DNA of 64,000 bases from CAVQBP01 sp963740945 (GTDB lineage: Bacteria > Bacteroidota > Ignavibacteria > Ignavibacteriales > Ignavibacteriaceae), in NCBI GenBank assembly GCA_963740945.1, contig CAVUGE010000032.1, positions 1-64,000 on the forward strand, read 5' to 3'. The stretch's first letter is position 1. The number at the start of each line of letters is the position of its first letter. Both the position numbers and the translations under genes were made by a program. Under the pieces are notes generated by a model. That model was not told where the DNA came from, did no database searches, and saw only the letters and a program-made list of their open reading frames with translations. This document shows, in pieces, positions 45,360 through 53,148 of the stretch.

Positions 45360-45791
45360 TTATGAAAAAAGTACTTTTTCTTTTCGTTTTGCTCTATTTG
45401 ATTGAATTATTGACCTATCGATAATTTCAAATAATTTTATATTATTTTTAATTTCAGGATTTAAGGTATCGATTAATGCCTTAGCATTTTTAAATAAATC
45501 TTTGGGAACGCCGATAAATAATGCAACCCTCTTATTTGAATATTTGGTCTGCCTGGAAGCAAGATAATTTAATTTATCAATTAAAGAAGGATCATTAAGG
45601 TCTGAATAATTTAAAGTTATCCCTATTGCATAATTCTTTCTTTGCCGGGCGACAATATCAACTTCAAAGGTACCGACTTTCGAAGGTTCAGGCAAATATG
45701 TTCCGAATTTACGGCTGACAGTTAAATAGCCGTGTTTCCAGAATTCTTCTATCAGTAAATCAATATTTCTTCTTTTTATAGTATTCATCAT
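45360..45791 (-). CDS. Unknown protein in lexA operon, possible nuclease-like fold
   Basis: The ATG at 45791, six bases after GAGG, gives 143 residues; an ATG at 45803 is also possible. The sequence is basic, without signal or membrane segment. The stretch KVGTFEVDIVARQRKNYAIGITLN, followed by helices rich in K and R, recalls the core of PD-(D/E)xK nucleases (E/D, D, then a strand), but the ExK part reads IGITLN, so catalysis is doubtful. The family is not recognised. It lies four to sixteen bases after a WYL-like gene and in line with lexA, so it should be induced by DNA damage. Confidence 0.7.
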   Translation of the reverse strand: MMNTIKRRNIDLLIEEFWKHGYLTVSRKFGTYLPEPSKVGTFEVDIVARQRKNYAIGITLNYSDLNDPSLIDKLNYLASRQTKYSNKRVALFIGVPKDLFKNAKALIDTLNPEIKNNIKLFEIIDRSIIQSNRAKRKEKVLFS

Positions 45792-45807
45792 TATATACCT
45801 CATCTAT

Positions 45808-46056
45808 TTAATTCATCTGTGCAATGATGGGAATAATAGGGGAAAATTTATTTTCCCTTAGAACCTTTATATTTACTATCTTATCAAAATCGAATCTCTT
45901 TATTTCGCTTGAATTATAGGTTTTACCATATATAAACTTTTTACCGGAATTATTCTGTGAAATAAAATAAGGATCAATAGTCACTTCATTAAGCATATAA
46001 AGAAACTTAATGCTGTTTCTATTATGAATCGCGTACCGAAAAATTTCTGATTTCAT
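45808..46056 (-). CDS. Small WYL-like domain protein in lexA operon
   Basis: An 82-residue protein from ATG 46056, with TTGAGG upstream. The pattern FRYAIHNRNSIKFLYM, then IDPYFIS, NSGKKFIYGKTY, EIKRFDFDKIVNIKVL matches the compact SH3-like WYL fold (ligand-binding domain of bacterial regulators), without a DNA-binding helix-turn-helix. WYL domains sense nucleic acids or nucleotides in DNA-damage and phage-defence regulators. It lies 14 bases after lexA and just before the 143-residue gene. The WYL assignment is by eye and moderate. Confidence 0.68.
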   Translation of the reverse strand: MKSEIFRYAIHNRNSIKFLYMLNEVTIDPYFISQNNSGKKFIYGKTYNSSEIKRFDFDKIVNIKVLRENKFSPIIPIIAQMN

Positions 46057-46070
46057 TATTTGTACCTCAA

Positions 46071-46718
46071 TTAATTAAACCATCTAATGACCCCGACCAC
46101 CTTACCGACAATTGAAAACTCTTTTTTATCATCAATCTCAATTGGTTTATAATTTTCATTCTCGGGTATTAGTCTGATCTTATTGTGTTTCTTCTCCAGT
46201 GTTTTTACAGTTACTTCATCATCAAGACGGGCAACCACCGTATCTCCATTTACCGTTTCTTTATTCGGCGAAACAATTACAAGGTCACCTTCAAATATAC
46301 CCGCATTAATCATGCTATCACCTTTAACCTTAAGGGCAAAACATTCATCTGATTTTTTCATAAATGAATTATCTATTATAACGCTCCCTTCAATATTTTC
46401 GATAGCTAAAATGGGAGAACCTGCAGCTACCCTTCCTATAACAGGTATCTTTCTAAATAATTCATCTATCCTGTTATAATTATTATTCCTGCTTGAATTA
46501 ATACTATGGACAAAGCTTATTCCCCTGCTGGCGTTGCTTTCAACATTTAAATAACCCTTCTTAACTAATGCATCCAGATGCCTTTTAACTCCAAATGTTG
46601 AAGATATTCCAAATTTCTTTCCTATCTCCCTCAAAGTCGGCGGATACCCGCTAGCCTCAAGAAACTGTGAAATGAAAGAAAGAATTTCTTGCTGTCTGTC
46701 GGTTAATTTATTTTTCAT
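46071..46718 (-). CDS. lexA: SOS repressor LexA
   Basis: ATG 46718 gives the normal 215 residues (MKNKLTDRQQEILSFI); a longer frame to 46832 runs through its own promoter and is wrong. The winged helix (about 1-65) includes PPTLREIGKKFGISS. The self-cleavage site is Ala99-Gly100 in GRVAAGSPI. The catalytic dyad is Ser135 in KGDSMINAG and Lys172 in EVTVKTLEKK. It represses SOS genes until RecA filaments trigger cleavage. A palindromic operator overlaps its own promoter, so it is autoregulated. Two small genes follow closely on the same strand. Confidence 0.97.
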   Translation of the reverse strand: MKNKLTDRQQEILSFISQFLEASGYPPTLREIGKKFGISSTFGVKRHLDALVKKGYLNVESNASRGISFVHSINSSRNNNYNRIDELFRKIPVIGRVAAGSPILAIENIEGSVIIDNSFMKKSDECFALKVKGDSMINAGIFEGDLVIVSPNKETVNGDTVVARLDDEVTVKTLEKKHNKIRLIPENENYKPIEIDDKKEFSIVGKVVGVIRWFN

Positions 46719-46732
46719 TTTAGTGCTCAATT

Positions 46733-46771
46733 GTTCACTACTAATATAGTGAACGAATGTGCACTTGTCAA
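46733..46771 (-). promoter_or_regulatory. lexA promoter with overlapping LexA operator
   Basis: On the minus strand TTGACA (46771-46766) is followed after 17 bases by TATATT (46748-46743), a near-consensus sigma-70 type promoter. A perfect 8-bp inverted repeat, GTTCACTA at 46733-46740 and TAGTGAAC at 46747-46754 with a 6-base spacer, overlaps the -10 box. It lies 15 bases upstream of the lexA ATG. That LexA binds it is inferred from position and symmetry. Confidence 0.88.
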
Positions 46772-47328
46772 GTATTTTAAAAAAATTTATATGATCAAGG
46801 AGAGATCGTTTTATGGTTCTCTGGGAATTCAATTACAAATAAGTGCTAACAGAACTCTGAAACCGTTTTGAATCCGATTTGAAACCGTTTTGAAATCGTT
46901 TTAATACCGTTTTGAAACCGTTATAAAACCTAATTTATTCATGTTGTACCAAAGATACCATCTCAGAAGAATTAACTTTTTAATAGAATTTCATTTCTAA
47001 ACAATTATTGAGATTCTTCAATTGAAGACTCCTTCAGAATGACAGAAAATGTTCTTTTTGGTCACCCGCTATATTCTTTTTTAAGTTGATTGTCTTGTAG
47101 GCATCTCTTCAGATATAACCCTGTTAGAATTAATCGAAAGGTAATAAAAATAAAGAAATAGTAGACCATCACCGAAGGGCGAAGATTTCAATATTTCATT
47201 TAAATGAAAAGTTGCTTGACTGGTAAGAACCCGCAGCTATACCGGTTAAAAATATACCGTGACCGGAAATAAATAATAGAGATTAATTTCTCAAATTCCT
47301 TCCAAGAAAATAACTTCCCGCATTTATC
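46772..47328. other. Intergenic region between lexA and apt
   Basis: At 46857-46930 a drifting array of GAAACCGTTTT words (period about 11-13) occurs six times. Near 46990-47070 lies text of the type ATTGAGATTC then CAGAATGACAG, a degenerate dispersed repeat also near 25515 and 57045. From 47170 to 47290 there are short inverted repeats (GGTA/TACC, CCGGT/ACCGG). No known RNA family and no gene was recognised. Confidence 0.5.
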
Positions 47329-47859
47329 CTATTCACTTTTATAATCAATCAAAGCTCTAACATCATATTCTTTTAGTTGCTCTCTCCCTTTAAGAAATGA
47401 TAACTCTATAATAAAAGATAGCTGCACCACTTCACCCTTTAATTTTTTAATAAGATTCGCAGCAGCTTTTGCAGTTCCGCCGGTAGCCAAAAGGTCGTCG
47501 TGTATTAAGACTTTATCTCCAGGTTTAATAGCATCCTTATGAATTTCAACGGCATCTTCACCATATTCAAGCGCATAACTTTCTCTGACAGTTTCAGCCG
47601 GAAGTTTTCCCGGTTTCCTTACAGGTATAAAACCTACATCTAATCTTTCCGCAAGCATCGAACCAAAAATAAATCCGCGTGCTTCGATTCCAACTACTTT
47701 AGTAATGCTTTTATTTTTAGTAAATTCAAATAAAAGCCTGAGTGTAGCTTTCAGTGGAATAGGATCTTTCAGAAGTGTTGTGATATCCTTAAAAATAATC
47801 CCTTTTTTAGGAAAATTAGGCACGCTTCTTATGTAATTTTGTAAATTTATATCTTCCAT
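47329..47859 (-). CDS. apt: Adenine phosphoribosyltransferase
   Basis: The 176-residue protein has the APT start NYIRSVPNFPKKGIIFKDIT, the adenine-binding GIEARGFIFGS, RKPGKLP and the PRPP loop VLIHDDLLATGGTAKA. It salvages adenine to AMP in the cytoplasm. It follows the enoyl-CoA hydratase gene by eight bases, so they are probably co-transcribed, although they are functionally unrelated. ATG at 47859. Confidence 0.96.
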   Translation of the reverse strand: MEDINLQNYIRSVPNFPKKGIIFKDITTLLKDPIPLKATLRLLFEFTKNKSITKVVGIEARGFIFGSMLAERLDVGFIPVRKPGKLPAETVRESYALEYGEDAVEIHKDAIKPGDKVLIHDDLLATGGTAKAAANLIKKLKGEVVQLSFIIELSFLKGREQLKEYDVRALIDYKSE

Positions 47860-47867
47860 TTTTTCCT

Positions 47868-48617
47868 TTATTTTTTGTTTAAGAAATTATTTAGCCCCTC
47901 CTTGAAATCTTTAGTAGAACGGCTAATAGTATTTAAATTGATAGAATAATTTACTGCTTCTTCTACAGTTAAATTCGAAATTGAGGAAATCATCTCTTTT
48001 GTCATTTTTAGGCTGGTTAATGAATTTTTAGCAAGTCTTTCTGCAAGTATGAAAGATTCTTCCATAAGATTATCAGTTAAATAATCAGCAAAACCAATTT
48101 CATATGCTTTTTGCGCATTTATAATTTCACCGGATAAAAGCAGCTGTTTAGATTTCCCCTCACCAATCTTTTTAATTAAAAATATTGAGACAATAGCTGG
48201 AATAAAACCAATCTTAACTTCCGAATACCCAAATTTTGCATTGTTAACATCGGCAATAATAAAATCGCATACAGATGCCAAACCACATCCACCCGCAATA
48301 GCGGGTCCATTGACAGCAGCTATAACGGGTTTAGAAAAATTATAAATCTTTAAATACAATTCAGCCAGGTTTTCAGAATCCTTTTCATTTTCTATAGTAG
48401 AATAATTCTTTAATTCATTCAAATATGCAAGGTCAGCACCTGAGCAAAAGCTGCTCCCTTCTCCGCTAATAACAAGAATTTTAATATTATTATCATTCTC
48501 AATTACATTTAGCTTATCTTTTATCACTTGAACCATTTGTGGGTGAAGGGCATTCCGTTTTTCCGGCCTATTCAACTTAATCAGCCCGGTATTATTTTTT
48601 TCAGAATAGTTTATCAT
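47868..48617 (-). CDS. Enoyl-CoA hydratase/isomerase family protein
   Basis: A 249-residue crotonase-fold protein. The oxyanion-hole motifs are GSSFCSGADLAYL and NGPAIAGGCGLASVCDF. The catalytic glutamate equivalent lies in GYSEVKIGFIP, whereas the second acidic residue of typical hydratases is less clear. It may act in fatty or branched acid breakdown or as an isomerase, and the substrate cannot be told. Its start overlaps the stop of the polX-like gene by four bases. ATG at 48617. Confidence 0.88.
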   Translation of the reverse strand: MINYSEKNNTGLIKLNRPEKRNALHPQMVQVIKDKLNVIENDNNIKILVISGEGSSFCSGADLAYLNELKNYSTIENEKDSENLAELYLKIYNFSKPVIAAVNGPAIAGGCGLASVCDFIIADVNNAKFGYSEVKIGFIPAIVSIFLIKKIGEGKSKQLLLSGEIINAQKAYEIGFADYLTDNLMEESFILAERLAKNSLTSLKMTKEMISSISNLTVEEAVNYSINLNTISRSTKDFKEGLNNFLNKK

Positions 48618-50281
48618 ATAAAATTCCTTTTAACCTTTCTATTAAGAAACTTCTTAAATTTATTTAAGGTTAAACAGTTTATTACTTCCTCCGGCTGAAG
48701 CCCGGCTTTTCTTCCCATTAAAATCCCATATACAAGATAAGAAATTTCTGAGATTGTATGAGCATCCGGATTTATAGAAAGCAAGCACCCTTTCTCTCTG
48801 GCATAATAAACCTGACGCCATTCCAGATCCAGTCTTCTGGGGCTTGAATTAATCTCAACCGCTACTTGATTATCAAAACAAGCATCAATGACCTTTACTA
48901 CATCAAATTTGTATGGCTGCCGTGAAAGTAATTGTCTTCCTGAAGGATGAGCCAGAACATCAACAAAAGGATTTTCAACAGCTTTAATTATCCTTTTGGT
49001 CATTTCCTTTTCTTCAAGGTTGAACCTTGAATGAACTGAAGCAACTACAAAGTCAAACCCGGAAAGTACCTCATCATTATAGTCCAGATCACCATTTGCC
49101 ATTATATCAACTTCGATACCTGCAAACAAAGCTATTTTAAGCTTTGAATTTATTTTCCTGACATCTTTTAATTGCTGAAGCACTCTTTTTTCATCCATCC
49201 CGTTCGCGTAATATGCAGATTTGCTATGATCATTTACAGCCGCATATTTAAAATTCAGCTCTTCAGCGGCACCGGCCATTTCTTCAAGCCGGTTTTTTCC
49301 ATCAGAATAATTTGTATGGAAATGGAGTAATCCCTTAAAATCTTCTATAGATAAGGTAGAATTCCTGAGTAATGATTTTTTCTTTATCTCAAAATATTCT
49401 TTTTCTCTCATTTCAGGGATAACAAAAGGGAATTTTAAGTTTGAAAATATCTCCACTTCAGAATCCCCCTTTATTTTATTTGAATTAAATGAATCAACAA
49501 AATCATCCGAACCTGTTGTTAAGAAAAGCAGCCTGCTAAACTCTCCTTCGTTCTCAGTAAGAAAAATAAAAACAGGTACATCGGAATACTCACTTATTTC
49601 AATTTTATCTTTCAGTTTTTTATAATTAAAACTTTTCTTTAACTCATTTAAAAAGAGAGTTTTATTTGAAGTTAAAGCTACAAAATCCATTTGAGAAACT
49701 ACCTCGCTCCCCCTTCTTAATTCTCCTGATTTCTCTACTTCTTTTACGGATTTGAAACTTTTTAGTTTTTGTAAAATTTCACCCGCTGTCCGTAATGCAC
49801 CGCTTAGAAGTATATAATGACTATACTTTTTATAATCTTTAATTCCTGATAATACTTTTTTCTGAAGGTTTTCTCCGAATCCCTTAATATTTATCAGCAA
49901 ATTATTTTCCGCTGCATTTTTTAATTCTTCTAAATTTTTAATACCTAGTTGGGAATATATGAGTTTGATTTTAGAAGGATTCAAACCTTTTATTTTGAGC
50001 AGTTCGTCTAATCCATTCGGAATTTCATTCCTTAAATCTTTATAAAGTGAGGATTCATTGGTATCATAAAACTCATAAATTACTTTCTGCAGACCCGGAC
50101 CAATCCCTTTTATTTTATTCAGTTCTTTCCGCCTTACAATCTCATCAAAATCACCGTCAACTTTTTTTAATGAAGCGGCGCCGGCACGATATGCCTGAAC
50201 CTTGAATTTATTTTCCCCTTTATATTCAAGCATTCCGGCAATGTCTTCAAGTAATTTAATTGTATCTTTTTTTGAGGGCAT
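48614..50281 (-). CDS. PolX-like protein with PHP domain, polymerase site degenerate
   Basis: The 555-residue protein has the PolX layout: N-terminal 8-kDa and HhH region (about 1-150, ELNKIKGIGPGLQK and INIKGFGENLQKKV), a palm (about 155-270) and a C-terminal PHP phosphoesterase (about 315-545). The palm motif usually read as GS-x-RR...D-x-D is GELRR (186-190) with Q197-M198-D199, and the third Asp (VDLR) is replaced by Phe238 (VFIF). Two of three metal-binding aspartates are thus lost. The PHP site is intact: HFHTNYSDG (320-328), NDHS, GIEVDI, VHSRF, AHPSGR and NPDAH. It probably works as a 3'-5' exonuclease or AP-site processing enzyme rather than a polymerase. Confidence 0.9.
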   Translation of the reverse strand: MPSKKDTIKLLEDIAGMLEYKGENKFKVQAYRAGAASLKKVDGDFDEIVRRKELNKIKGIGPGLQKVIYEFYDTNESSLYKDLRNEIPNGLDELLKIKGLNPSKIKLIYSQLGIKNLEELKNAAENNLLINIKGFGENLQKKVLSGIKDYKKYSHYILLSGALRTAGEILQKLKSFKSVKEVEKSGELRRGSEVVSQMDFVALTSNKTLFLNELKKSFNYKKLKDKIEISEYSDVPVFIFLTENEGEFSRLLFLTTGSDDFVDSFNSNKIKGDSEVEIFSNLKFPFVIPEMREKEYFEIKKKSLLRNSTLSIEDFKGLLHFHTNYSDGKNRLEEMAGAAEELNFKYAAVNDHSKSAYYANGMDEKRVLQQLKDVRKINSKLKIALFAGIEVDIMANGDLDYNDEVLSGFDFVVASVHSRFNLEEKEMTKRIIKAVENPFVDVLAHPSGRQLLSRQPYKFDVVKVIDACFDNQVAVEINSSPRRLDLEWRQVYYAREKGCLLSINPDAHTISEISYLVYGILMGRKAGLQPEEVINCLTLNKFKKFLNRKVKRNFI

Positions 50282-50288
50282 TTATAAT

Positions 50289-51608
50289 TTAAACTCCTAA
50301 TACTTTAGGCAACCATAGTGCGATATCAGGCCAAAAAATTATGGCAAGTAATGCTAACAATTGTAAAATAACGTATGGGATTATTCCCCTGTAAAGATGA
50401 GATGTCGTAACTCCGCTTGGAGCAACTCCTTTTAAATAAAATATCGAAAACCCAAAAGGCGGCGTTAAAAAAGAAGTCTGGAGATTCACTGCAATTAAAA
50501 TCCCTATCCACAAAAGATTTATGTTCATATGAATAAAAATTGGTGCAATTATCGGTACAATTATGAAGGTAATCTCAATAAAATCAATAAAAAACCCGCA
50601 TATAAAAATAACTACCATAACTATCGCTAAAAAATGATGCGGCTCCAGATTTGATGAAAGAATTAAATTTGAAAGGTAAGTGTCACCGTGCAAACCTCTG
50701 AAAACCAATCCGAAAGAGGCTGCTCCAACCAAAATAAAGAAAACCATACTTGTTAAGGTAGAGGTACGCATCATTACTTCTTTTAAAGTAGCTATCGATA
50801 ACTTTTTCCTGATTAAAGCTAGAATAGTTGCTCCCAACGCACCTACAGCAGCCGCTTCAGTCGGTGATGCAATTCCCGCAAATATCGAACCCAGAACCGA
50901 TAAAATCAGGGTAAAAGGAAGTAAAAAAGCATTTATGATCTTCTTTATTTTATTAGCACCCTTGAATTTATTTAATTCTTCTTCCGGCATAGCAGGAACA
51001 GATTTAGGCCTTATAAATGTCAGAATAACTATCCAGACAAAGTAAAGGAAAACAAGTAGAAACCCTGGAATCACAGCTCCCACAAAGAGAGCACCGACTG
51101 ATATATTGAGTACACTCCCTAATAAAACAAGTACTATACTAGGCGGGATTATTTGTCCCAATGTTCCTGAAGCCATTATTATTCCCGATGCTGCTCTCGG
51201 ATGGTATCCTCTTTTTAACATTACCGGCAAACTGAGTATTCCCATTGTTACAACCGTAGCACCTACTATCCCGGTTGAAGCTCCCATCATTGCACCAACT
51301 ATTAAAACCGAAATAGCTAATCCTCCTTTAAGTTTTCCGAAAAGCAGAGCCATTGTTTCCAATAATTCTTCAGCTAATCCCGATTTTTCCAGCATTACTC
51401 CCATGAATATAAATAATGGAACAGCTATAAGGACATAATTGCTCATTATTCCCCATATCCTTAAAGGAAGAAGATTGAAGAAATTTAAACCGAAAGTTAA
51501 GAGACCGAAAATTAATGAAACACCGCCAAGGGTAAATGAGACCGGAAATCCCAATAAAAGAAAAAGTAATACGGTAAGAAAAAAAATTATTGGTAAAAAT
51601 TCTGTCAT
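50289..51608 (-). CDS. TRAP transporter large permease (DctM)
   Basis: The 439-residue membrane protein has about 12 hydrophobic segments and DctM text: GFPVSFTLGG, PLFIFMGVMLEKSGLAEELL, GASTGIVGATVVTMG, GYHPRAASGIIMASGTLGQIIPPS. It forms the Na+-driven pore of a tripartite organic-anion importer with DctQ. The periplasmic binding protein DctP is not in this window, so the substrate is unknown. Its start overlaps the dctQ stop by four bases. ATG at 51608. Confidence 0.94.
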   Translation of the reverse strand: MTEFLPIIFFLTVLLFLLLGFPVSFTLGGVSLIFGLLTFGLNFFNLLPLRIWGIMSNYVLIAVPLFIFMGVMLEKSGLAEELLETMALLFGKLKGGLAISVLIVGAMMGASTGIVGATVVTMGILSLPVMLKRGYHPRAASGIIMASGTLGQIIPPSIVLVLLGSVLNISVGALFVGAVIPGFLLVFLYFVWIVILTFIRPKSVPAMPEEELNKFKGANKIKKIINAFLLPFTLILSVLGSIFAGIASPTEAAAVGALGATILALIRKKLSIATLKEVMMRTSTLTSMVFFILVGAASFGLVFRGLHGDTYLSNLILSSNLEPHHFLAIVMVVIFICGFFIDFIEITFIIVPIIAPIFIHMNINLLWIGILIAVNLQTSFLTPPFGFSIFYLKGVAPSGVTTSHLYRGIIPYVILQLLALLAIIFWPDIALWLPKVLGV

Positions 51609-52132
51609 TTAGTTTCTGCTAACCCGCCATGATTTTTTATTTCCAAAAATGACCTGAAGGCCAATGAAATTCCTTGAAGCAGTAAAAAAATAAATGAAAA
51701 GGGAATAAAGGACTTAATTATATAACGCGCCGGTAATCCGCCTGCATCCGGTGACATTTCCTTAAACCGGAAAGAATTGATTACAAAATCTTTGGATGTA
51801 TAAATTACTAAAATGCAAAAAGGAATTAGAAAAAATATTGCCCCTAATAAATTTATCCATGCTTTCTTTTTTTCCGAAAACCCTGAATAGAAAACATCAA
51901 CACGGACATGATCATCCTTAATTAAAGTGTAAGCCCCCGCCATTAGAAATATTACGGCAAATAAATGCCATTCGAGCTCCTGGAGTGCAGCCATACTTTC
52001 ATTTAAAATATAACGGGTGAAAACATCATAGCAGGTAATTAAAACTAAAACAAATGTCAGCCAAGAACTTATAACTCCGAGTTTTGTATTTAAATTATCA
52101 ATAAACCTTATATAACCGTTAATGAATTTCAT
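51605..52132 (-). CDS. TRAP transporter small permease (DctQ)
   Basis: A 175-residue protein with four hydrophobic helices and the DctQ text RYILNESMAALQELEWHLFAVIFLMAGAYTLIKDDHVRVDVFY. It supports DctM in the TRAP complex. It follows the yraN gene by three bases and is coupled to dctM by an ATGA overlap. The lack of dctP nearby is unusual, because the three are commonly together. ATG at 52132. Confidence 0.92.
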   Translation of the reverse strand: MKFINGYIRFIDNLNTKLGVISSWLTFVLVLITCYDVFTRYILNESMAALQELEWHLFAVIFLMAGAYTLIKDDHVRVDVFYSGFSEKKKAWINLLGAIFFLIPFCILVIYTSKDFVINSFRFKEMSPDAGGLPARYIIKSFIPFSFIFLLLQGISLAFRSFLEIKNHGGLAETK

Positions 52133-52135
52133 AAT

Positions 52136-52504
52136 TCACATAAATGCATTTTCATAATGGTTAATTATGGAATCTACTTCCGAATTAAATAATATGGTAA
52201 CGACATCAAACCTGCAGTCAATTTCACCAATTTCTTTTTCATAAAGATATGCTTCTGCAATCTTTTTAACCTGCCTCATTTTATTTCTTGTTACCGCATA
52301 TTCGGGTTCTCCGAATTCCAGGTTTCTTCTTGATTTTACTTCAATAAACACAAGATATTTTGTTTCCGGATCGATTGCAATTATGTCAATTTCTCCTTTT
52401 CGGTATCTATAATTTCTTTCAACTATTTCATATCCCTTGGATATAAGAAGCTCTGCAGCTAAATCTTCCCCTTCATCTCCAAATTCTTTTGTTTCTAGTG
52501 ACAT
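52136..52504 (-). CDS. yraN: YraN/UPF0102 family endonuclease-like protein
   Basis: The 122-residue protein has the UPF0102 pattern FGDEGEDLAAELLISKGYEIVERNYRYRKGEIDII, then VFIEVKSRRN. The GEID and EVK residues form a PD-(D/E)xK-type site related to archaeal Holliday-junction resolvases. Its cellular job is not settled. It follows rnhB by eight bases, an arrangement seen in many bacteria. ATG at 52504. Confidence 0.93.
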   Translation of the reverse strand: MSLETKEFGDEGEDLAAELLISKGYEIVERNYRYRKGEIDIIAIDPETKYLVFIEVKSRRNLEFGEPEYAVTRNKMRQVKKIAEAYLYEKEIGEIDCRFDVVTILFNSEVDSIINHYENAFM

Positions 52505-52512
52505 TATTATTA

Positions 52513-53148
52513 TTAATCTGCTGGTTCTTCCATGTCAAATTCGAATTCAGGTTCGTCATTTAAAATTCTATGCAGGAAGGTTCTCCTATGGAATAAAGAA
52601 GGTCCAAATGCTTTTATAGCTTCAATATGTTCATGAGTTGCATAACCTTTATTTTTAGACCATAAATACTGCGGAAATCTAGGACACATTCTCTTCATAA
52701 CTCTATCTCTAGCCACCTTTGCCAGTATGGATGCTGCTGCTATGGCAAATGATTGTGAATCCCCTTTTATTATTGGAATTGCAGGAATGCTGGAGCTAAA
52801 AGTTTTATTACCGTCAACGAGTATTAAATGCGGTTTTGTTTTTAACCTGCTTACGGAAATTGACATCGCTAATAGCGATGCCTGCAGTATATTTATTTTA
52901 TCAATCTGAAAATGTGAAACTGCAGCAACAGAACAGGCAAGAGATTTCTCCACTATTAGTGGAGCTAACTCTTCCCTTTCATCTTCGGTAAGCTGTTTGG
53001 AATCATTAACCCCTTCAATGTAAACATCCGGTAAAAATATCACTGATGCAGCAACAACAGGACCTGCCAAAGGACCTCTGCCTACTTCATCGGCACCTGC
53101 TATATATTTTATTCTTCTTTTTAGAAAAGAATTATCGAAATTTTTCAT
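52513..53148 (-). CDS. rnhB: Ribonuclease HII
   Basis: The 211-residue protein contains GADEVGRGPLAGPVVAA with the DE metal pair, a third Asp in ILVDGNK and the conserved KGDSQSFAIAAASILAKVARD, NKGYATHEH and HRRTF. It removes ribonucleotides from DNA-RNA hybrids during repair and replication. Its start overlaps the prenyltransferase stop by four bases and it precedes yraN. ATG at 53148. Confidence 0.96.
   Translation of the reverse strand: MKNFDNSFLKRRIKYIAGADEVGRGPLAGPVVAASVIFLPDVYIEGVNDSKQLTEDEREELAPLIVEKSLACSVAAVSHFQIDKINILQASLLAMSISVSRLKTKPHLILVDGNKTFSSSIPAIPIIKGDSQSFAIAAASILAKVARDRVMKRMCPRFPQYLWSKNKGYATHEHIEAIKAFGPSLFHRRTFLHRILNDEPEFEFDMEEPAD

Noticed and set aside
46719..46832. N-terminal extension of LexA by 38 residues
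   Set aside because: It would be translated across the promoter and operator; the internal ATG at 46718 gives the normal LexA start.
47160..47310. Possible riboswitch or small RNA upstream of the lexA/apt gap
   Set aside because: Short inverted repeats and a CCCGCAGC word recall cobalamin elements, but the core motifs are absent and no cobalamin gene is near.
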